Assembly: GCA_036365515.1 (NCBI GenBank)
Contig: CM070873.1
Location: forward strand, 224,827,876 to 224,891,875
From: Torymus aiolomorphi
Lineage: Eukaryota; Arthropoda; Insecta; Hymenoptera; Torymidae
Direction: 5' to 3'
Length of the DNA: 64,000 nucleotides
Of this stretch, positions 51,201-63,129 are shown one piece after another. The notes under the pieces were generated by a model that searched no databases, was not told the origin of the DNA, and was given only the letters and a program-made list of their open reading frames with translations. Positions within the stretch are counted from its first letter, which is position 1. Each line of letters begins with the position of its first letter. The position numbers were made by a program, and so were the translations under genes.

Positions 51201-54200
51201 ATCATCTGACTCTCTTCTTTTCGCTAGACGTCTCTCAATATGTCGGAACACAATCAACGTATACAGCAAGTACAACTACGGTAAGAGGATGCAAATTAAA
51301 ATTACTCCATAAATTTACACTGCAACTTTTACATTGTAAATTTATAAATTACTTGGTTAGAGCCTTGAACACTATGTCCAGCGTGGGCTCTCACGAATCC
51401 TAAACACTGGCAGAAATCAACAGTAGAAATAGAAATATATATGCAGCTTGAATAATAACAATACAAATCTCAAGTAATTTTAGGCGCGATAAAAAACTTA
51501 GTCGTCAGCAAAAGAAGCGAAAGGAGCTTAAGATACGAACCACTAAGGTGTCTACCTTGACCACCTGGATACATGCAGCGAAATATCCGACCCAACTCTT
51601 CCGCTTGAATTCTGCCAGCAGGTGTCAGTTCACCACCCCACTTCAGAATCAAAACTAACGAAGGTTCACCATGTCGATCTAACAAACATAAAATAATATT
51701 CTATTATATTGGAAAAATTGTTGTAATATATCTTAATTACTGTTATACAGATAAGATTTTGGCTCCTATTAAAAAGTGAACAATAATATTTTGTAATATT
51801 CAAAAATATATTATATATTTCACACTGAGCTAAATTCATAGAAAACGTACTACTGCTGTTGCCGTCGTCGGAAGAACTTCCTCTTGGTCTTCCACGAGGC
51901 TGATATTTCATTTGTACTTTACGATTGATGCCCGAAAAGTGTCCATACCTAAGAAATGCAGAATAACATTAGATGGCAAATTTGTTCAAATCTTATATCC
52001 TGTGAAACAGCCCTTTATTGCTTACATTTCCAAAACACTCTTCAGCTGTTCCAGTTTGCCTTGCTTTTCTTCCAACTCAGGTCCAGCTGCCCGATGTTGA
52101 ATTTCAGTCAACAAACTTCTTGCTGTATCAAGGATCTCTTGTAGCTGTTTTGGACGCTTGAGTTTGACATGCCCATGTTTGTAGCCATCATACTTTGCAA
52201 ATATCTCGAAAAATCTAGATCAAAAAAGAATATATAATTTATGAAATATATGCTTTTGGAAAATTATAAAATTATGTTTATATTTAAAATAGTTCTTTAT
52301 ATTAAGTTATTTACGATATCAGTGCAATATAAATTTGTACTAATTTGCGATTTCAATAACTTCTTTAAACAAATAATATAAAATGACGCCAGGTACCTAT
52401 ACAGTATTCTTTACAAATAATAAGAAATAAATAAATAAAAATACATTCAAATTCTTTAACAAAATAAAATCAAACAACCCCGTTTCTCAATTAAACTTTT
52501 AATAACATTTTAAGTCATGCCTGATAATTTAAAAAAGACTATCAAAAATTTGTACACATCATACAAATGTATCATTTATAGTAATTAGATCTTATTTAAA
52601 AAATAACATCCTTCGATTTTTAACGACTTATTTCTTTGTTCTCTACTCAAGAAAAATACAAATTTTCGCGCTTAAATAGTAAATTGATAAATTAATATTA
52701 TTAATTTTGTATAAACTTAAATGTAACTAATATAAATAATTTTGCAATCCTATGAATAACGTTGTCTTACTTTGGATGTCTGACTTCTACTTTCATTTTT
52801 TGCTTCGGTGTCCGATCGCCATGACGTATAACCGCAACTACGCATCGTAACTCCATCCTTGAAAGAAATAAATGCGTATATTAGTGACCAATAAATGACT
52901 ATTTTAGAAAGATCTCAAGTAATATTTTAAAATTTACTCTTAACGTAATATTTTATGTAAACAAAGGGTCACTATTTTATACATAACTATATGTAATAGA
53001 TTTCCAATAATTCGCATAAAAATACAACTTAGATTAAAGCACTTAAAAAAAAAATCTCACACTATTAATAATACTCACATTTTGCCGAAAGTAGTGGGCA
53101 CGATCGGTGGATCATCCAATTGAAAGGGCACGCTCCATGGAATATGCAGGGTCGGGGCGAGTTCCCTCAGGATCATATTGCCGAGTATCTTGGCACAGTC
53201 ATCGTAGTACTTGTTCGAGTTCTTGACGAAGCTGAATCCATTGACATCGCAGACGAACGACTGGCCGTTGGCTCTGCAGCAAAAAACCCGAGCGACTTAA
53301 AGCGAATTGCGCACCGGCCGATTCTGGATAAGTATAAACGTTCTCCTTTGCGCGCGACTTGACCGCGATCAGACGAGCAACTCCTTCCCTGCTCTCGCTG
53401 AGCTTTAAGGCCGCGAGAGTTTGTATGCAAGCTATTCACGTAATGCGAGAGCGAGTGTAGGGTGTCGCTGATAAGTATGCTATTTTTTATTGTATACAAT
53501 GCAAAAGCGCCTATGAGTTTGTAAGGAATTTCAAAAAGTGCAACGTGTTAGATTATTTAATGTATTGACATCCAAGATGCAGAAATTGCGTAAGGTATTT
53601 TGATTTACATGTTCCCCGTAAAAGATTATTAATATTTTTAAATAAACAGTAAACATATATTAATATTGTTATAAGAAAAATAATATAAGGTCGTAAAGAA
53701 AGAATGAAAAGATTACGGAATCACTTTATCTCTTGTCTCACATAATCATTTTATAATATAGAGCATTTATAGCGGATGTATACATTTCATTGTAAACAAT
53801 GACAATTTTAGCTAACTTAAAATCATAAATTCTATTTGGTAAGCTTGAAAACAGTATTGCACTCGAGTGAAATAATCCACGCAATTGAGCAATAGAAAAA
53901 CTTCAAACATCGAACTCACCTGAGCAAATCAAAACCGCACACAGTCTGCTTGAAAGCGAGGCACACCTTCCTACTAATAAGTTTCTCGGCGTTGCTCAGT
54001 ATCACGGGATACCGAATCTCCTTGCCCTCAGAGTCGCGTTCCACCTTACCGTCCAGTGCCGGACTTTTTCTCGCCTCGGCGTGCGCGTAATCCGGGCCAA
54101 CGGTGTAGACTTTGACGTCCGTGCCGTCGGTTGGCATAAAGTCCTCGTAGATGTAGGATCCAGTTTTGCGTACGCGAGACTCCGGAGAGTAGACACTACT

Positions 54201-57200
54201 GCGGCTGCCGATCTGGGACATTTTATCAGCGATGCAAAATGGCCACAACCATTATTTCACTATTCGTTTGTTCGAGTAATTTCTTTCTTTCTTTTTTTGT
54301 TTACAAAAATCGCATGGATATTAAAGAAAATGTAGCACTAGTAGCGGTTGTTGTGTTTTCGGTGAGAGTTTTTGCTAATTTCGAATTGCTTTAAGTAGGT
54401 GCTCAGTGTTCAAACTAGGAGGGCCGCGTCCCTCTGCGCGCTGTCGCGCGCCAATTACTCTGCTGTCTATGTAAAAACTTCGTTTTTAGATTATAGACAC
54501 AACCGCACTTCTGAGGAAAATCTTGCATTTTTGTGTAAAGTCAAATCCTTGAACAATAAGCGAAAATCGACTATTTCAGGTGTATTTAGGCATTTAAAAA
54601 TCATTTCTATAGGTCTAACTCGTCAGGAATTGATTGTACATGAAAATTTTAAAAAGTTTTGTTTTATTATATAATCTACAACTTTTTACATTTAACATAT
54701 TAGTGTAAAGTTAAATCCTGTCAAGTTATAGCCAAAAATCGTCCATTTTTGACCTTTTCAGCTGTTTTTCGCAGTTGTATTGGCAAATATTGCTCGTAGC
54801 AAAAAATGCCCAACAGAAAAAAGGTATCTTTTAATTAGTTTTAGCAGATAGATGTGTAGATATTAAATTAAAATTAAAAAAAAATTTTCTAAACAATATG
54901 CTTAAAAATCGATTTTTTTAAATTTTTCTTTGCGCTCGTATTCCTAAACTTTTTCATCGATCTTTCTCAGTAGAGGACCACCGGGTAGGTATAATTAAAG
55001 GAATATTTGCTCGCAATTCTGATGGAATCGATCGGAAATTCATTGAAATAATCAGGTAACTTGATTACATACGGACGTATGTACAGACATACATACATCT
55101 CAGAAAACGCTTAAAACGCACTCACTATGAGTGGAAAATGGGTTTTACATATTAGATTTTCAGTATTTGTATTCCGAAAATTTTCGCTCTGATGAAATTA
55201 TAAGGTTCTCCCGAGTAGCGGTCGTGCCTAATGAATAATTACAAATTTAAAGATGAATAAATTTTTTTCTGAAAAATTCGTTTTGTCACATTTTACCGTT
55301 TATTTAACTTTTGATTATATTTAATTGGTACTTTTTAAAATGGTAATATATAAATTTTTTTCATACTCGAACAAATTGAATTTGCATATCTTAAAAAATT
55401 ATTGTAATCCGAATTCCATACAATATAGTAAGGATTAAGAATAATTTTTTAAAAATATTATAGAAAAAATTATTATATATATATATATATATAATAATAG
55501 TAATTTTAAATTTACATTAGTTCATTAGTAATAATACACCATGATCAGTCTAATGATGTGAGCAGTAACGTATAAGTGTAACGTGTAATTACATAATCGA
55601 TATCACATGAACGACATAAGGAGTTCATTAATGTACACTGAGAGAAATGTTGTAGTAAAATTTATTATAAACATAAGAAAAATTACTATATTTTGTAGGA
55701 ACGGAGGGACAAATCGAAATTATAACAATTTTTGCTATGCAACATAGTAATTTTTATGAATGACCTTGAAGGACCCCGCACCCAATGTATGGGAAAAAAT
55801 CATCCGGTCAAATTGAACGAAACTTTGGAAAAAGATAGATCTTGAAGTCCTGAAGAAATATATCTTTTTCCAAAGTTTCGTTCAATTTGACCGAATGATT
55901 TTTTCCCATACATTGTGTGCGGGGTCCTTTCAAAAAATTAAATTTTTTCTCGTTCTTTCTGTTTTCAGAACTATTTTCAGACTCTAATCATACAATATTT
56001 AATGTGAAAATAAATTAAAATGAGAAATAAAAATATTTTTTTTTACCAGCGTTGGGATCGAACCTGCAACCTTCACCGCGGCAATCGGACGCGCTAACCA
56101 CTTACCCAAATAGGATTCTTGAGTGTAAAATTTTGGAACTTGTACATGTCAAACCATCGATTTCAAGAAAATTTCAGATAATATTAAATAATGACAATAA
56201 ATAACTTTGATAACACAAAGAAACTTATCATTAATGTGCATAATATAAAAATGAAATAATTGAAGTAAGGTTTTGAATGTCTTGTAAACTTAAAAGCAAG
56301 ACAAAGTAAAATTCCCGTAGAAACATAACCTCAATCAGACACGTGGGCGCCTTGATCTGCGCAGAAAGTACTAATGTTGTAGCAATTTTTACTATGTTGG
56401 ATAGCAAACTTTCTTATGGCCTGTAGCAATTTTTGAATGTGGCACTTTTTACTATGTTTATAGTAATTTTTAATACGCTACAAAATAAAATTTATACGCT
56501 ACAAAATAAAATTTAAACGCTACAAAATAAAATTTAAACGCTACAAAATAAAATTTATATTCTATTCTAATAAAAATTAAAAGCATATATTTTAAATTTT
56601 ATTATATTACAGGTTTTGCTATGTGTATATCAATTTTTCTTTTATTTCGTAATACTTTCTAATCAACAACTGTCATAAAAATTACAAGAAATTTTGTAAT
56701 TATTCATACAATTATAATAAAAATGCAGCATAAAGTGTATTTATCTCACCCTTCCTATACTTTATAGTAATTTTTATTACAGTTATAATAAAATTTACTA
56801 CAACATTTTTCTCAGGGTAAGAAAAGATTTTCGATTATCTATATTACACTTGTCAGTTTATACCATGTATAATATTATTTACAGTCGATAAGAGCAGTGC
56901 TGCAAAGAATCGTGTGAAGGGGCTCATAAGTGCAACGAGACCCAGATAAATGTACCTTTCTGAACAGTCGCTGACTGCCGCCACCCGCGGAGGTAGGATA
57001 GTATATATAAATATTGTGATCTTCCGCGGAGACGGGCTTCTCCACAAAGGGTTTGTTAAAAGTAACTCCGTTGACCTCCACATGGTCCTCCGACTCGACC
57101 AGTTCGTGATCTGAAAGTACATCTTTGGTCTTCGAATGTCAAGATTAGAACATTCAAACACAACACAGAACATGCAGAGTCTAGAAGGCAAAATTAAACC

Positions 57201-60200
57201 GTTGATTAGCAACTGATGATGGTATTACCAAAATTGTAGCAGAGAAAATAGGTAAGGGTAGCATTGTGCCTGAACCTCATTATTTAGTTTCAGAAGAAAC
57301 CAAAAACCATATGGCCTACTTGAATAAAATCTAGACTAATTATAATTCAAATAAAAATAAAGTTTTGTACTACTTAATTATGCATTAATATCTAAATCCC
57401 ACAAAAATTAATATCTTTAAACCGTTAATTATTAATTATTATAAAATATATTAATCCTCCTTCATTTATTACCATTAGTTCTTCTACTTTAAGTTCCATT
57501 TCGAACAACCGCCATACATGCACTTGACACAACATACAACAAACTATAGACACAGACACCAACAAAGCAAACAATTTTTGAATAAACTTACGTTTCGGAT
57601 CTGCCGAGTCTCTGTCGAGAACTGCATACCTAGGTATTTCAATACCTTCGCCTTCTAAAATGGCATATACCCTTCTTCGATCCTACGAAAACAATATATC
57701 GTCGGTGAAACTAAGTATTTTGCGTAACATAATTGCAATAAATAATTGATTACCTGAATATCATATTGCATAGGAAGATTGTTGATTATAAAAGGATTGC
57801 GCAGAGTAGCGTATGATATAGCTTTTTCAAGTGGAAATCCCTTACTATGGAAACTTACTAAACAGTCTACAATTGGCCAGTCTTCAACAGGTTCCTATAG
57901 AATAAATGAAAATATATGTTTTAATTTTTTGTCTTAGAAAATCGTTAAAATTAATTTTAATAAATGCTGCAGAAAAGTATACTAAACTTTTATCTAAAGT
58001 TTAAAAGCTGTCTAATTAGCTTAGATGGTAATAATTAACTCTAAGATCTTACAGCAGGTATCAAAGACTTATACTCCAATAGCAGAAATTTAAATGATTA
58101 ATACAAAAATCGGTTGTTGATACTTTAAGTAAAGAAAAAAAAAAAGCTATTTAATACGCACGCTGATCGAGCGTACGTACTTTCAAAATGACCTCCTCGG
58201 CGAAAACGATGATCTTGATGTACTCGAACTCCTCGAGCCGCGTGAGTATCTCCTTCATCGGCTTACTCTGCGATTTCTTGGCCATCGCGCATATTCCCAC
58301 CAGGACTTGCTTACCCTCGCCCTCGTGGTCGCTGCCACCCAAGCATCCATCGTCGTTGACGCACCCGTCCGACAGTTCGCCCTGAAAATCAAAGGCAACA
58401 GCATCGTCAATCGCGCACGCCACAATAGTTTTAAGCACTCCGATTTCATGTGTTATTAGAGGACGAATAAGAGTCGAATGTATATGAATGCCGAGGACCG
58501 GAGAATCAATTTTAGCTGACTCTGATAAATGTTTTTCTAGTGCGCTGCCAATGGTATGTTTTGCTAGTTGCTGTTAATTAGAAGGTGAGACTAGCAAAAC
58601 AATTTGATGTCAAAAGTTAAAACATTCGTTAACATCAAATAGCTTTATTTCCACTGCCCAGTGTGGGTTTTTGTTGCATTTTGTATATTTTAGAACTGTT
58701 AAAAAAATGCAATGACATTCCCTCAATAATGGTATAAGCAATGATATAAAGGTCATTGAGATTAAGTCTTCGACGTACTTTGCAATTCCATTAGATTGAT
58801 TCTTATGTAAGAACACGAAGAATTGATAAAATCGTAATACAATAATGTCGAATGATAAGAATTCAAATGATTCGGAATCTCATGACTATAGTCTTCTGAC
58901 AAAGCAAGTATTTTATTTTTTTAAATTAAAATTTCAAACCATACTTTGTGACAATTTTACCGTTGCTGAAAATATCACAAACAAACATTTTTAGATAAAT
59001 AGTAAATGTAACCAAGTTATACTATTTTCAGCTTGTATGATGTTGCTATGTTAGTAAAGTTTTCAATGGCAAATGAATACCCTTTCTTTATTATTTCAGT
59101 GTAAAAGATATGCAATCTTTCCATCGACTTCTTTGATATTAGCTATTAGCATCAACTGTTAAAAACTTGTCTATTTTAACCAGGTGTTTCCGGTATGTAT
59201 GTTACACCTTCACAATGTTTATAGACACCGTGGAAAAAATTTCGCAAATTAATGAATCTTCATGAAATTAAAAATAATTACGAAAGTACCAGGTGTAATT
59301 TACAAATCACCTATACCAATAATATTAAACACTATACGTGCGTCTTATGGCACGCATCCCCATGTTTGTCATTCGAAACAAACCACAACACACGCCCGGC
59401 AAAATAATACATTTCCCTTCTATTCGCGTTACTCAGACTCGCGCGCATGCGATCGTGTACGTTAAAAATACCTACGACTATGAATGTTATTATCTGCGCC
59501 TCGAATCCATAAATCTCGCTGGGTTCAAGCCAAGCCTCCGACATCACTATTATTTTCCGACACCCACACGCGGTCGCGCGCACACACACATCTATAATAC
59601 CGAACGTCCGAAAAATTACCACGTCAAATAAAGCCGCGGTTATCGCAAGCACTTTGATCGCATCACAGCCGGCGCGCGCGAGGGCAACAGTGCGGAGGCA
59701 TTAAGGCAAAAGCTCGCGCGCCCACTCTAGTGGGCATAATAAGTATAAAGGAGGAAACGCATTGCGAGCCCCGCGCGATAATAGACGCGCGGGCGCAGCT
59801 ACCGATCATTGTGACGTTTTAATTGCGGCCGGCGAGTGCGCACACACGCATATATATACGAACTATGATTATTCGAGCGATTAGAAGAATAACTCGTCCG
59901 ATGCCAGCGTTAATTAAAGAACGGCCGCTGTGTATATGTATATGCGTGCGGGCTATCTTTGAGCCTGTCAATACCGCCGACGCTTTTAGGATGCCGGCCA
60001 AAATAGTGCAACGAAGGGATAACAATTGCGGGTATACTAAGTATGATGTGGTGGTTAAGCGCGGCGCATTTGCGCGCGGCTCAGGTACGGCAAGCTTACG
60101 GATTCGCTGGCTGCGCGACGGCGGCGGGCTGACGTGGCCGTTCAAGAAAGTTACACGTAAGTTTTGGCACTTTTATAATTAAGTTTAGAATAGCTGTTCT

Positions 60201-63129
60201 CTGTTATTCAAGGAAAAAAGACTCCGCGGTTTAATATATCCCAAGTCTGTAAAAAATTAGGTTTATTAATAAGAAGATCGGACAGTGACTCATTTGTATG
60301 TAAATGCGCCGCAGTTGCTTCTACGCGCTATAACAACGAGCTATATACTTTTTATTATTATTATGAAGTGTAAGTTTGCAATGTCTCGTGCTCTCATTTA
60401 ATAAAGCATTATATAGACCAGAAGCGCATATATTCCGAATTATTACTGGCACGGGCCATATACACATCGAAGAGACATTAAAAATGTAAATCCATCTATA
60501 ATAGAGTCTCTTTATATATACTATTACACCTATAAGAACATTAGAGGTCCATTTATTATCTCGTCTAATTACATGCCACATCAGCGACCTCCTCACATTA
60601 TTAGCGCATTCCTCTCGATAATAGCACGTATAATCCAAATATATATAAGTATACGCAGAGCGGTAGATCGGTGCGCATATATATACACGCGAGAGATCAT
60701 TACAGGAATGTAATTTCGCCCGCGCGAAATTGACAGGCTCTTGCGCGGCTCGCACGGCCAATAAATCCTCGATAGCGATCGGACGTGCGGACTTGAGCGC
60801 ACGTACCCTCATTCGGCAAGCCGGCACGCACGACTCCGAAGTGTCATTCCAAGGAATAATAATTCTCGCGAAAAGTGGGGGGCTAAAATTAGGCGAACGC
60901 GCGGGACTGCGAGATCTCGGCGTTATAATAGTAACGACGAAATCGCGAATAGGGTGCGTTGTGTGTGGGCAAAGATGGAAGCGGATGCCAGCTGAGCTCT
61001 TTGATGATTATTGAGCCCATTAGTATATGAACGTTTGTTAATGAAAATTAAGTGTCTGCGCGATAGATAATCTTAGAAATTTTGCACAGCAGGATATGAT
61101 TATTTTAATGATGATAAGAAATGCATTATTTTTTCCTATAGATATTTTATCATTTTTTTAGGTGTTTTCGCTATTTTTATTTTTTTAACTTTTAGTGCAG
61201 CTTTATGCAGATACTTTCAAGATTATATGCGCAGTAACCTTTTGTGATTCCTATATACGTTGTGTATATACTATATACATCGCGAGTTTTATAGCGTCGC
61301 GGTGGCTGCTGGCCAGAAGGGCACATAGGCGACATTATTTCTCACGCGGGGACAACTATGTTTGTTCTTCGGCGGCGTTTATTTATCGGCCTTTCTGTAA
61401 TGTCGCTGATCATTAAGTGCGAGCGTGGTATAATATGAAAAGCAGATGGGCGTGTTGTTTTCATGATTTTTGTGTGAATCACTGATTATGTAAAAACAGA
61501 TGAGCACGTTTGGTGTTGTTTGCCGCGTGTGTTTTTTGTTTCATGGACCATTTGGAAAAGAAGAATTTATGTGTCGAATACATTTTATTACGAGAAATAA
61601 TATCTTATTTTATGAATGAATAAAATTGGATGTATCAGAGAAGCAAGATATCGATAAGCAAATAACAGTATTACACGAATAGTTCTGAACAAATGTATAG
61701 ATAGTTATCATATCAATTAGTATAGATAAGTTAAGGAGGTGTGGTACTCATGCACTCTGTTTTACCGGCAGAACTCGGCAAATTCTATATTATCAAAATA
61801 AATATATCGAATTACATCTTATAAAGAGATAGTTGCCCTGTGCAATATAATAATCTACCAGCCTGCTCAGTTTTGAGCCCAAATATCAACGGCACCCTAA
61901 AAAATTTTGCGAACGAAATTTCGGTTATTTTTGTTCGCAAGATTTTTTAGGGTGTCGTTGACATTTGAGCTCAAAACTGCGTAGGCTGGTAGATTATTAC
62001 ATTGCGCAGGGCAACTATCTCTTTATAAGACGTAATTCGATATATTTATTTTAATAATATAGAATTTACCGTGTTCTGCCGGTAAAATAGAGTACATGAG
62101 TACCACACCCTCTTAAAAGTAGTCAATATTTATATAATTTATGAGCATAATGACTAAATTTCATAAATAGTATTTTACTTTTTATCTACAAATATTCAAA
62201 TTATTGGTTTAGTAGCATAAACAAGATTTGTAATTCAAAGACGAAACTGATGCCACAATTCAACGAACTTTTTAAAATAAATATTTATGCGATGTCTATT
62301 TATAAGTGAACTTTGCTTTAGTAATACTTGTCGGAAGTATTGTACTTAGTTCATTCATTAGTTTTGACTTACATATTTGTATTAAACTACAAGTATTACA
62401 AAGTATCAGCTTTAACTTGTCCTACTCTCTAAAGTTGAATTAGTGAAATTGCTCTACCATTTGAATTAGTAGAAAAAACTACTAATTTATTAGTGAATAT
62501 TCACTATTTCATTAGTAGTTTTTTAAAAACTACTAATTAAATTAGTAAAAACTACTAATCAAAATAGTCGTTTTAATAAACTACTAAATGAAATAGTGAA
62601 TATTCACTAATAAATTAGAAGTTTTTTCTACTAATTGAAATGGTGGAGCAATTTTCACTAATTCAACTTTAGAGAGTATAAGTTTTTCATTAAAATCAAT
62701 TTCCTTATTATATTGAAAAATATGATAATCACCCATGCATCTTTTTTTCCGACATAATATTACACTATACCGACTTTTCTTCGAACGTCATTAACCATCA
62801 AAAATATCAAAAATAGGACAACAAAAATTTTGCACAATGCTTCAACACTGATAAAACTCAATTTAACTGAAACCCTTCTTACGCCTATATCACAGACCAT
62901 ATATATTAACAGACAAATCGGTTAAAGTATATAAAAATAAAACTACAAATGAATCGCAAGAAAACAAGTTCCAAGCCTTATCACGGAGCGCACGTACAAA
63001 GCACTCATCGCAGTAGCAGCAGCCGTCGAAGTCGTCGATCTCATCCGCGCAGCCGGCGCTCAAGTTCTCGTTGTTCTGCGAGCGCCAGCGCTTCAGCCGC
63101 CACCAGTCCTTCCACCAGGACCACTCCAT
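36994..63129 (-). CDS. PPIP5K: PPIP5K / VIP1-family inositol hexakisphosphate and diphosphoinositol-pentakisphosphate kinase (long form, 2153 aa)
   Basis: This makes inositol pyrophosphates (1-phosphorylation of InsP6 and 5-InsP7) in the cytosol. The 27 coding exons, from the start, are: 62998-63129, 58181-58381, 57754-57894, 57592-57682, 56956-57110, 53920-54212, 53079-53273, 52771-52857, 52026-52214, 51851-51948, 51556-51678, 48946-49180, 48563-48771, 48251-48477, 48034-48170, 47841-47955, 47533-47772, 47308-47421, 47057-47214, 46778-46926, 45769-45816, 40253-42121, 39617-39824, 38199-38290, 38009-38120, 37544-37930 and 36994-37450. All phases agree. The ATP-grasp kinase spans about residues 68-400 ([46 protein letters not shown]). 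The histidine-phosphatase domain spans about 405-940, with catalytic RHGDRTP at 414-420 and [20 protein letters not shown]. The rest is a disordered tail keeping SSAPNL (1718-1723) and [11 protein letters not shown], as in vertebrate PPIP5Ks. The N-terminus [16 protein letters not shown] is unlike the vertebrate one. The last exons are assigned by phase continuity. Confidence 0.93.
39193..39240. repeat. (AG)24 microsatellite
   Basis: A pure AG run of 48 bp lies in the PPIP5K intron between exons 24 and 23. Confidence 0.97.
40253..42121 (-). other. PPIP5K giant exon 22 (623-residue disordered segment)
   Basis: This single 1869 nt GC-rich exon encodes residues 1113-1735. In order it contains [18 protein letters not shown], a Pro/Ser/Ala-rich part, a run of eight Gln (about 1241-1248), a His/Arg tract (1332-1352), paired CSCY motifs (about 1395 and 1435), a basic RPRRKRSNS stretch (about 1490-1499), a Cys cluster [10 protein letters not shown] (about 1553-1562), and a second His-rich tract (about 1613-1643). 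The conserved SSAPNL block is near its end. The acceptor CCAG at 42122 was chosen because it restores phase with the previous exon; its pyrimidine tract is weak. Confidence 0.8.
42460..42711. mobile_element. MITE, CACTGAG family, copy B (252 bp)
   Basis: Same family and same length as the element at 7447-7698, with a few substitutions. The ends are CACTGACAAAAA and TCTCTCAGTG. The flanks read TG on both sides rather than TA. It lies in the PPIP5K intron just upstream of the giant exon. Confidence 0.85.
50338..50367 (-). other. Candidate 30 nt cassette exon of PPIP5K
   Basis: In the intron between exons 11 and 12, TTATTTCAG precedes 30 nt followed by the donor GTAACT. Inserted at the phase-1 junction it keeps frame and adds [10 protein letters not shown] between YPGGQ and GEYAG in the phosphatase domain. 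There is no stop in phase. Supported by splice sites and phase only. Confidence 0.45.
54380..55200. repeat. Probable degenerate repeat in PPIP5K intron
   Basis: Two related segments, GTGTAAAGTCAAATCCTTGA (about 54535) and GTGTAAAGTTAAATCCTGTC (about 54705), each followed by AAAAATCG-like words, suggest an internal duplication of about 170 bp. No coding content. Confidence 0.45.
55770..55928. repeat. Hairpin inside the 1.18 kb element
   Basis: AGGACCCCGCACCCAATGTA at the left end is matched in reverse complement by TACATTGTGTGCGGGGTCCT at the right end. The arms are about 70 bp with a short loop. Confidence 0.85.
56046..56114 (-). ncRNA. tRNA-like (tRNA-derived SINE or tRNA pseudogene) segment
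   Basis: Read on the minus strand, AAGTGGTTAGCGCG resembles a pol III A box/D arm and GCAGGTTCGATCCC a B box/T arm at the correct distance. The anticodon stem pairs poorly and no clean acceptor stem is visible, so a functional tRNA is unlikely. An A-rich tail follows, as in tRNA-derived SINEs. Confidence 0.5.
56475..56558. repeat. Four-copy 21 bp tandem repeat
   Basis: The unit ACGCTACAAAATAAAATTTA plus one base repeats four times with almost no change. Confidence 0.93.
61735..62112. mobile_element. Foldback element with TTAA|GGAGGTGTGG termini (378 bp)
   Basis: The arms 61735-61912 and 61930-62112 are inverted copies, beginning GGAGGTGTGGTACTCATG and ending CCACACCCTC. TTAA occurs on both outer sides (61731-61734 and 62113-62116). 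The centre GCGAACGAAATTTCGG-TTCGC is a short loop. No coding capacity. It lies in PPIP5K intron 1. Confidence 0.85.
62425..62676. mobile_element. MITE, CTCTCTAAAG family (252 bp)
   Basis: Nearly full-length palindrome beginning CTCTCTAAAGTTGAATTAGT and ending with its reverse complement, flanked by TA. The interior is made of ACTAATTxAATTAGTA and AATATTCACTA words. TA flanks suggest a Tc1/mariner-type origin. It lies in PPIP5K intron 1. Confidence 0.85.

Larger units (their letters stand above)
55636..56817. mobile_element. CACTGAG-type element, 1.18 kb composite copy
   Basis: The termini CACTGAGAGAAATGTTGTAG and its inverted partner CTACAACATTTTTCTCAGGG are flanked by TA on both sides. Internally there is a hairpin at 55770-55928, a tRNA-like segment at about 56046-56114 and a four-copy 21 bp tandem repeat. 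The ends are related to, but distinct from, the 252 bp copies. It lies in the PPIP5K intron between exons 6 and 5. Confidence 0.75.
58382..62997. other. PPIP5K intron 1 (4.6 kb)
   Basis: The long first intron has GC-rich islands at about 59330-60170 and 60700-61000 and two transposable elements near its upstream end. The islands may hold alternative first exons or enhancers; none could be confirmed, and short open frames there look random. Confidence 0.5.

Noticed and set aside
51367..51406. Possible extra PPIP5K exon ([12 protein letters not shown])
   Set aside because: It keeps phase and has an acceptor, but would need a non-canonical GC donor with a poor consensus (AAG|GCTCTA).
56046..56114. 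Functional tRNA gene
   Set aside because: Anticodon stem pairs in only about three positions and no acceptor stem is evident.
60321..60827. 168 aa minus-strand ORF in PPIP5K intron 1
   Set aside because: Tyr/Arg/Ile-rich translation of AT-rich ATATA sequence, no family resemblance, no exon-like composition shift.
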